A DNA stretch of 14,469 nucleotides from Salpingoeca rosetta (Eukaryota; Opisthokonta; Choanoflagellata; Craspedida; Salpingoecidae). Positions 8,506 through 14,469 of this stretch are shown here, piece by piece. The DNA is taken from the NCBI RefSeq assembly GCF_000188695.1, contig NW_004754911.1, forward strand, positions 954,881 to 969,349. Reading direction: 5' to 3'. Both the position numbers and the translations under genes were made by a program. Every line of letters starts with the position of its first letter. Position 1 is the stretch's first letter. The notes under the pieces were generated by a model. That model saw only the letters and a program-made list of their open reading frames with translations. It was not told where the DNA came from and did no database searches.

Positions 8506-10342
8506 CAGGTCAAGAAGCAAACCCCCTCTTCCCTCTGCATGTTGAAGGGCACTCACAAGGACGGCAGTTGGTATGGGCGTCACACACGCGATCCGTCGTT
8601 GGCGTTGGCGCCTTCGTCTGCCCAGAATGTGTGTGAGAGTGAGAGAGAGTGAGTGAGTGAGAGTGAGTGTGAGTGTGTGAGAGAGTGAGAGAGAGTGTGT
8701 GTGTGTATACGAGAGGATGTGACTTGTGGTGAGAAAGTGTGGTCACAGAGAGGGTGTGCGCACTTGGCTCAACCACAAGCAGCAACAACGACAGTTGCCC
8801 CCGCCCCAACTACATGGAAGTCTGGCACGGCGCACCTCATATTGCCCAGGCGCACACTCAGTCAAGTGCTCGCAACGCGTGTCTGTTGTGGCGGTGGGCG
8901 CCTGAAGCATGTACTCGCCCGGGTGACACACGCGGGCGTAAACGCACTGGCGATCACATGTGGGCGTTGGCGGCGTCCATTCAAACTCTCCGCGCTGGTA
9001 GAGGAAAGGGGGGGGGGGGAGGAGGCAGAGAGAAGAAGGGAAGGGGATTCAAAGACAAGCAAGCAGACATATGGTGGTTACTCTAGCTCGAGCTCATGGT
9101 GAAGGTACTACACCGTACATACAATGTGCCCGTATGTCTCGAATCGACGCGCGAGCGAGCACTTGAGCAAACATCCTTGCAAACACAACGACACAAGCAG
9201 TACGCCTGCGGACACAAGGGTGCGCACACACCTGGCATGATCGAAAGGGCTTGCAAACACGATCTGAAGTGGCGGTGGGCCGCACAGCCTCGTATTCTTG
9301 ACTACTGCACGTGCTGACATTTGAGCATGCGGCGCCCGCGTGAGCGGTAGCCAGCAACGCCACGTATTGGCTACAAGCACAAAATTCGCATGCATGCATG
9401 CATGCAAACAAACGTAGATTAGGTATGACGCGGTGAGCATTGGTTGGGAAGCGCTGTAGAATGAGCCGAATGCGCAGTGTGATCGTGCGTGTGTGGTTGG
9501 TTCAGGGAGAGAGTCGAGTGCGCATGCAAGAGCGCTCCACTGAGCCATGGTTTGTTGAACAGGACGAGTGCAACGTGTGTGAGTGTTCTGTGCACGGTGC
9601 AGCAGTGCCAACGCACCTGCCGCCGCAGGTGGTCATGTTGGAGCACAATCGGTCAGAGGTGAGCGTCGGCGAGCGCGCCTCATATTGGAGCGCGGAGCAG
9701 CGGGTGCAGCGCTGGCACACACGGTCGCTCGTCAGTGTGGGGGGTGTGACCTCATACTGCGCAAATGCACGAGTTCAGAGAGAAGTGGGGGAGGGTGAGG
9801 ACTGGTTGTTAGTCGCTTCTGTGCAGCGTATCGCAAGTGGTCCGTCTGCCTCGGCACCATCAACAAACCACGCGTCATTCACACCTACACACACATATCT
9901 CCACACTCACACATTCACTCACACGCTAACACACTCACTGATGCTCACACTCTCTCACTCACACACACACACACACGCACACAAAACCTCACACACACAC
10001 AAAACCTCACGCACCTCATCCAAGTGAAAGCTGCAAGTGGTCAGAGGCACGCAGTCTTGAGCCTGAATGTCGTAATACTGTGCACTTGTGCAGCCTGTTG
10101 CTGTGGTGTTTGTGGCTGCGCAAGCAAAGGCAAGCCACCCCAGATAAAGACATGACATGATATGATGTTGGCGATGAGTGCGTGGCAATTTGCAGGGGGT
10201 ACCAATGATGAGCGCAAAGGACATGTGCTGTCTTGTGGGACATGTGACGGATCATCTCACCAGCGCAGACAGCATCGGATGTCAGGGTTGCGGCCGTGGC
10301 CTCCACTTCGCATCGAGACACCGCTGCACAGTTGTGTGATTT

Positions 10343-10388
<46 letters not shown>

Positions 10389-10744
10389 GTGAGGGAGAAT
10401 GGGAGGATGGTGTGCGAGTGTCGAGGTGAGACAACACGATGAGCAAAAATAAACAAGGTCAAATCAGAAAGCAGATATTGAGCCAGAAAAGCAGAGACAT
10501 GGCACATGAAGGTGTTAAAGGGCTTGTAAGAAGTATGGCGCGAAGCATGAAAGGATAAAACAACACGCACAACATACATTGACAGATGCGATCGCTGGTT
10601 GGCGTTGGCGGCTTGACTTGAAACGTCTGGCCGAGCACACACACTGTTGTGTTGTGACACACACGGTCTGCAGAGATGAATGGGTGGATGTGGGTAAGTG
10701 CAGGTGAAAACTGAGCATAACCAAACACAGAGAGAGAGAGAGAG

Positions 10745-10794
<50 letters not shown>

Positions 10795-13422
10795 GAGCAA
10801 ACATACAAAGGGCTGTGAGCAGCTCATGTATGCATGCATGCATGCAAGCAAACGCAAACGCAAACGCAAACGTACTGGGTTGTGTCTGTGTTCTGGCATG
10901 GACGTCCTCAAACTGGTGAGGATGACACGGTGGGAGATGGCGGCAGACTGTGTCTGACGTTGACGTGGCAGGGCGAGCCACGTACTGTGCGCTCGCGTTA
11001 CATGCTGTGACGGCAGTGCACACGCGGTCTGTGGAAGGCGTGGGTGGTGTCACTTCATACTCCACACCAACTGGCGCACAGGAGCGCGCGGGCGTGCACT
11101 TATCGCTGCAGCTGTGGCTTGCCTTGAAGAAACCGAGCGGACACGTCACGATGTGGTTGAGGTTGCGTAGGGAGGGGACCCCAACCAGCTGCACACCAGG
11201 TGGGCACGATGGCTGGGACGTGCATGTGATGTCGCCCGGCCAAATTGTGTATGTGCCTGGAGCGCATGGCTCGCACGTTGGGTTGTCATTTGCACCGCCA
11301 CTACCACTGCCGTTGCTGTCTGTGATGGAGCCAATGTGGCGGTAACCGGGGGCGCACAGACAGAGGCGGTCTGATGATGGGGTTCCCTCTCGTCCAATCA
11401 CGTGCATGCTTGGGTCGCACTGAGAAAACCTGGAGCACTCGAGTGCATTGTGTGTTTCTGAAAAGGTGCCTGCTGGACAAGCAATGCACACGCGATCTCT
11501 CGTCGCTGTGTGTGTGTATGTATGTGTGTGACGATGTGTGTGTGTGTGTGACGATGTGTGTGTGTGTGTGACGATGTGTGTGTGTGTGACGATGTGTGTG
11601 TGTGTGACAAGGTGTGGTGAGATGATGATGATGTGGCTTTGTTGAAGGGAATAGCCAACCCAATACGAAGCAACACGAGCATTGAACATTCAACATTGAC
11701 TGCGTTCACATCACTGCACGTCAACAATCGACACTCCTGCGCTTACGTGTTGCTTGCAGAAAAACCTTGGTGCCGGGAGGGCAGTTTGTCAGCGGGAGGC
11801 AGATGCCCAACTTGTTATCGAACCACTCTGCCTCTGAGCATGGCCGTGCATGCGCAACGCTGGGGTCCTTGAGCTCTGCGACCGAGAAGGGCAAAGTCAG
11901 CAGAGGGCGTGAGCTGCGTGTGTGATTCACTCGGTGCCACAACACGCAAAAGGTTTTTCACACAGCGCCTACACATTGACGCACGTCTGTAGGCACACAC
12001 GCGCTCGTACTCACCGCAACGGCAGTCGGGGCATGTCCAGGAAAAGTAGTGCAACTCCGGAGGTGGAAGGTCTGGCTCAAGGTCACAAAGCTGGGGAAGC
12101 GTGGCAATGCGACACAGCCCGAGAGAATCGACACACTGAAACCGCGGATCTTGACACAAGCAGTCGCCGTCATTGTCCAGAAACGCACCATGCGGGCACT
12201 TGCTTCTTGGGGAGGAATCTTCGCGTGGTAGTGCGTGTGTGGGGGGGGGGGGAGGATGGTTAAGTGGGTGTACATGCGTGTCCGCCATGTATGTGCACGT
12301 GTGAGTGAGGGTGTGTGAGTGAGTGGGTGTTGTGTGTGTGTGTGCACGTGTGAGTGAGTATGTGTGTGGGTGAGTGGGTGTACATGCGTGTCTGCCATGT
12401 GTGCGCACGTGTGAGTATGTGTGTGGGTGAGTGGGTGTACATGCGTGTCTGCCATGTGTGCGCATGTGTGTGTACGTGTGTTCGTTTGTCGGCTCAATCT
12501 CAATGTCTTGCTGAAGGCGGAGAGTTCAGGCGCAATGTGGAAGTGTTGTGGAAGCACAAGAACACGAGCGCAGTGCAGAAGAGCTGGCACGCGGAACAGC
12601 CTGCGCAGCAGACAGCCTGCGCGCATGGCTAGGTGTGATGCATGTGCAAGCGTGTAGGTGCACTTACTGCAAATGCAGTCCGGACACGATGTGGAGAAGA
12701 GGGAGAAGCGGCGGTGGTTGACGGTTTGCTGCGTGCACGCTGTTCCCTGGCACTCGAAGCCATTGTCACACACGCATCGGCCGTCAACGGCGATTGTGCC
12801 GTGCAAGCACTGCTCCAATGGCACGCTGGATCCCGCGGCATCTGCGTTGGTGTTGTCGTTGACAAATCAAGCGAGCAAGCAAGCAAGCAGCAAGGGAAGG
12901 GTGTTTGCACAAATGCCACACAGCAACGGCGGCAAAGACGAAAGTGAGACAACGAAAACACAAGTTCACATGGCGACTAACGTAAAGTGTGCATTGAGAT
13001 GCCTGCAGGCAAGCACATCGTTCACGAGCGGGGGTAGCGGGAAGGGAAAGACAGACAGCATGCATGCATGAACACATCCACCAAAACGGCAGGCGTGGTG
13101 TTGCAACATAACCCCTCTTTTGAGGTAAAGGAGAGCGGTTGCTGCTCGTCGCTCGTCCACATGTGCGTGAACACAATTGATCTGTTTCCCACTTCAACCG
13201 ATCTTGCCTGCAAGCACCCCACGCCAACACCTGATTGCTTGCACACGAGAGCAAGAGGACAAGCATACCGGTTTGATGATGATGTGCCGATGAGACCAGA
13301 AGCACAAGGAGGATGACGGAGGAGAAGATTGTTGGTGGAAGCCAGGTGCGGCGTTTGGAGGATGCTCCACGGCCAGATAGCCTCACGGCACACGGGCGCC
13401 AGCTGACAACTTTGAGCGTCAT
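5425..13422 (-). CDS. Single-pass receptor with TNFR-like cysteine modules, 14 exons, complete (1579 aa)
   Basis: Coding exons in transcript order: 13422-13269, 12841-12668, 12218-12015, 11875-11747, 11505-10876, 10667-10578, 10323-10261, 10094-10015, 9756-9617, 9370-9232, 8994-8836, 8617-8557, 8377-8232, 7995-5425. All introns are GT-AG, phases agree throughout, and the total is 4740 nt. Layout: signal sequence (hydrophobic TIFSSVILLVLLVSSA, residues 31-46); two duplicated cysteine units (52-177); about 20 modules of the form C-x4-YEV-xPPTxTSDRVC (about 200-840), including a GTF/GTY segment like the GCC2/GCC3 or ephrin-receptor-like fold; a membrane-proximal domain (838-933); Gly-rich stalk (943-983); one transmembrane helix (989-1014); and a 565-residue tail. 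Several N-glycosylation sequons (NAS, NTT, NMT, NVS, NIT) fit an exported ectodomain. No kinase, death or other catalytic domain is visible. Ligand and function are unknown. The weakest splice calls are the acceptors of exons 3 and 13; both are fixed by phase and module spacing. Confidence 0.85.
8405..8501. repeat. 25-bp duplication plus (TG)n in receptor intron 12
   Basis: GCAGATGGTGAGATAGTG occurs at 8408 and again at 8433, a 25-bp tandem duplication, followed by a TG tract to 8501. The receptor transcript reads CA-rich here, about 30 nt upstream of the exon 13 acceptor. Confidence 0.9.
8630..8708. repeat. GAGTGT/GAGA mixed microsatellite in receptor intron 11
   Basis: About 80 bp of interspersed GAGAGT, GAGTGA and GTGT units; the receptor sense strand reads CTCACA-type, a long pyrimidine-rich tract directly upstream of the exon 12 acceptor at 8618. 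Confidence 0.85.
9900..10011. repeat. CA-rich imperfect repeats in receptor intron 8
   Basis: CACTCACACA-type repeats and two ACAAAACCTCAC units lie just beyond the exon 8 donor; UG-rich in the sense transcript. Confidence 0.8.
10348..10386. repeat. (GT)n microsatellite in receptor intron 6
   Basis: GT tract of about 19 units on the plus strand, so (CA)n in the receptor pre-mRNA. Together with the (UG)n of intron 5 it brackets exon 6 with complementary tracts. Confidence 0.95.
10746..10793. repeat. (CA)n microsatellite in receptor intron 5
   Basis: Pure CA tract of about 24 units, so (UG)n in the receptor pre-mRNA, preceded by an AGAGAG run. It lies about 80 nt upstream of the frame-neutral exon 6. 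Confidence 0.95.
11508..11618. repeat. GACGAT-interrupted (TG)n minisatellite in receptor intron 4
   Basis: ACGAT recurs at 11531, 11551, 11571 and 11589, i.e. periods of 20, 20 and 18 bp, with (TG)n filling between. The receptor transcript reads this as CA-rich, directly upstream of the exon 5 acceptor. Confidence 0.9.
12015..12841 (-). other. Receptor exons 2 and 3: duplicated cysteine-rich unit
   Basis: Both exons are phase 1-1 and encode related units. Exon 2 reads CLHGTIAVDGRCVCDNGFEC and ends STSCPDCIC. Exon 3 reads CPHGAFLDNDGDCLCQD and ends WTCPDCRC. The opening resembles EGF-like C-x2-G-x-C-x-C spacing, but the shared CPDCxC ending is unlike standard EGF. Exon duplication is the simplest explanation. 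Confidence 0.75.
12264..12478. repeat. 57-bp minisatellite in receptor intron 2
   Basis: The landmark TACATGCGTGTC/T begins at 12271, 12381 and 12438. The last two copies are 57 bp apart and nearly identical. The 110-bp gap between the first two holds a partly decayed copy. It sits inside the intron between exons 2 and 3 on a TG/GTGAGT background, next to a 12-G run at 12241-12252. Confidence 0.85.
13269..13422 (-). other. Receptor exon 1: start codon and signal sequence
   Basis: ATG at 13422-13420 begins MTLKVVSWRP. A long basic n-region with KRR precedes a hydrophobic run of about 16 residues ending VSSA, then HHHQ. Donor G|gtatgc follows at 13268. This fits an N-terminal signal sequence, possibly uncleaved given the long n-region. 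In-frame sequence upstream of this ATG has only a GTG before it, so I take this ATG as the start. Confidence 0.7.
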
Positions 13423-13933
13423 GTCTCTCACTCAGCACAACATGTATTGGTGGTGGTGGTGGTGGTGGCAGGTAGTGTGGTGGTGGTGGTGCGCTCAAGC
13501 ACATGAAAGCGACGAAGGAGGAGAAGAAGAGGAAGGAAATAAATGGCGCGTGTTCTCTTCTCGCTCTTGCTCTCTTGCTGAGAGGAGAAAGATTGAGTGT
13601 CTTCCTGGCTGGCTTGCGCTCGTCAAAAGACCCACGATCGAGCAAGCGAAGAATGGAAGGAAAGGGGAGGCGAGGATTGTGAGCAACAAAACACACAAGA
13701 AGAAGGGAATAAAAGTGGGAAGACCTCGGGCAAGAAGGAAACACAAAGGAAGGAGAGTGACAAGAAGGCAGTCAGCGCAACCAACAACGAAAGAACGAAA
13801 GACACGGCTAGGCTAGGTCGACAACCAGAAGAGGGCGAAACGTTGCCCACGTCGACTTTGGACAGGGCAGACGAAGGGCCCATGCAGAAAAAAATTTATG
13901 CAATTAATTCACATGCATGAACGACAAACAACC
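13423..13933. promoter_or_regulatory. Divergent promoter region between receptor and DTD2-like gene
   Basis: 511 bp separate two start codons that face away from each other. Near the receptor side are two (TGG)n runs (about 13447-13468 and 13478-13490). From about 13510 to 13800 the plus strand is strikingly purine-rich (GAAGGAGGAGAAGAAGAGG type). An AT-rich patch (about 13888-13910, aaaaaaatttatgcaatta) lies just upstream of the plus-strand gene, and ATAAAT on the plus strand at about 13540 is TATA-like when read for the receptor. No conserved gene is seen; open frames here are compositional. Confidence 0.55.
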
Positions 13934-14341
13934 ATGCCTGTCACGGTTGTGTTGCAAAAGACAAACGGCGTGGAGTTGCAGGTCAGTGACGATGATGGCG
14001 ATGAGGATGATGGCGATGGAGAGGGTGGAGCGCGGAGGAGAGCGGAGGAACGGAGGGAATGAGACACGGATAAGAGAATGAGACATGGAGAAGGAGACAT
14101 GGCAAGCAAGTGAGTGGTATTGCTTGCAGGTGCGCTGGTGCAAACGTAGAGAGTGTGGACGGCTCATGCACCAGCCCATACACTCTCAAACGCACGCCAT
14201 GTACTGTGTCCACGCATGTATGCCCTGCCTGCCTGGTGTAGGTGGATCCTGATGAGGATGAGTGGGTGAAGATTGGCAAGGGGGTCATCATCTTTGTGGC
14301 CTTTTTGAAAGATACCACTGCCGACCAGCTCCCAGCCATTG
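13934..14341 (+). CDS. DTD2: ATD/DTD2-like D-aminoacyl-tRNA deacylase, 5' part (exons 1-2), runs off window
   Basis: Exon 1 is 13934-13981 and exon 2 is 14242-14341, joined in phase 0 by a GT-AG intron; a further donor, G|gtgggt, follows at 14342, so the gene continues beyond the window. The 49 complete residues begin MPVTVVLQKTNGVELQ, then continue with DEWVKIGKGVIIFVAFLKD and QLPAI. This follows the DTD2 (C14orf126, animal-specific tRNA deacylase, ATD) N-terminal strand pattern, with WVEVQRGLVIYVCFFKG at the same place in the human protein. The enzyme hydrolyses wrongly charged aminoacyl-tRNA, chiefly L-Ala on tRNA-Thr(G4U72). The Gly-cis-Pro catalytic motif would be encoded downstream. The ATG at 13934 has a good context (aaccATG); in-frame ATGs at 13898 and 13913 are weaker alternatives. 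Confidence 0.82.
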
Positions 14342-14405
14342 GTGGGTGTGTTTGTGTGGTTGTGTGGTTGTGCATGCGCTTGTGTGCGTGTGTGTGCGTG
14401 TGCGC

Positions 14406-14458
<53 letters not shown>

Positions 14459-14469
14459 GTGTTGTCGTG
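14342..14469 (+). other. Start of DTD2-like intron 2 with (GT)n microsatellite
   Basis: After the donor gtgggt the sequence is TG-rich, with a GT tract of about 26 units at 14406-14457, reaching the window edge. The (UG)n is in the sense orientation for this gene. Confidence 0.75.

Larger units (their letters stand above)
7686..11805 (-). other. Receptor ectodomain: array of about 20 short cysteine modules
   Basis: A core motif recurs from exons 4/5 to the start of exon 14: PTRDRVC, TPSSDRLC, TPSTDRVC, TSTSDTVC, TPTSDRIC, TLTSDAVC, TLTSDRVC, TLTSDRLC, TATSDRVC, TPTCDRQC, TATTDTRC, TPTTDRVC, TPTTDRTC, TTTSNIVC, TSTSDVQC, TVTSDRTC, TPTSDCEC, TFSSDRLC. Each is preceded about 10-12 residues earlier by C-x4-Y and spaced about 30-45 residues apart. 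This pattern is known from TNFR/NGFR-like cysteine repeats annotated in many protist and marine animal proteins. At least two modules are degenerate, around residues 482-502 (exon 8) and in exon 10, where LLATAHAGAAC replaces the motif. Confidence 0.8.

Noticed and set aside
12264..12478. CRISPR-like array
   Set aside because: The copies are direct tandem minisatellite units with no unique spacers, within a eukaryotic intron.
12482..12660. Possible extra receptor exon in intron 2
   Set aside because: The frame in phase with exon 2 lacks the cysteine module pattern and runs into CA repeats. Exon 2 joins exon 3 directly in phase.
13982..14241. Possible extra exon inside DTD2-like intron 1
   Set aside because: Direct phase-0 joining of 13981 to 14242 gives the expected spacing from the first strand to WVKIGKG; reading through the donor gives an Asp/Gly-rich stretch and an early stop.
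1..14469. tRNA, rRNA or transposon genes
   Set aside because: No tRNA-like TTCGA arm with paired stems, rRNA core motifs, long terminal repeats or transposase motifs were recognised by eye on either strand.

Overview
This is eukaryotic nuclear DNA: a compact, GC-rich, intron-dense genome. It carries three spliced genes and no bacterial, RNA-gene, transposon or CRISPR features. All 26 internal introns I could place are GT-AG and roughly 140-450 nt long. Most are filled with (TG)n or (CA)n microsatellites that exons lack. The gene content suggests a choanoflagellate (Salpingoeca-like, inferred): an annexin A7/A11-type gene, a membrane receptor with about 20 TNFR-like cysteine modules, and the start of an ATD/DTD2-type tRNA deacylase, a family known from animals and choanoflagellates. 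I cannot name the species from sequence alone.

Layout: (1) 302-4874, minus strand: a 14-exon annexin, complete at 573 aa. It has a Pro/Gln/Tyr/Gly-rich N-terminal half and four annexin repeats. (2) 4875-5424: tandem intergenic spacer with an ~80-nt (CA)n tract, a candidate poly(A) signal for the upstream gene and the annexin promoter. (3) 5425-13422, minus strand: a 14-exon, 1579-aa single-pass membrane protein. It has a signal sequence, two duplicated cysteine exons, about 20 short cysteine modules, a membrane-proximal domain, a Gly-rich stalk, one transmembrane helix and a 565-aa disordered tail with tyrosine motifs and a poly-Glu tract. (4) 13423-13933: a short divergent promoter region with strong purine/pyrimidine strand asymmetry. 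(5) 13934 to the window edge, plus strand: the first two exons of a DTD2/ATD-like gene.

I see no sign that the three genes form one pathway; eukaryotic neighbours need not. The annexin would bind membranes with calcium, the receptor sits at the cell surface, and the deacylase proofreads tRNA in the cytosol. The most interesting structure is in the introns. TG and CA tracts of opposite polarity flank frame-neutral exons, including one receptor exon that encodes almost exactly one cysteine module. This suggests, but does not prove, RNA pairing or RNA-binding-protein control of exon inclusion. The receptor architecture is the best candidate for an undescribed protein.
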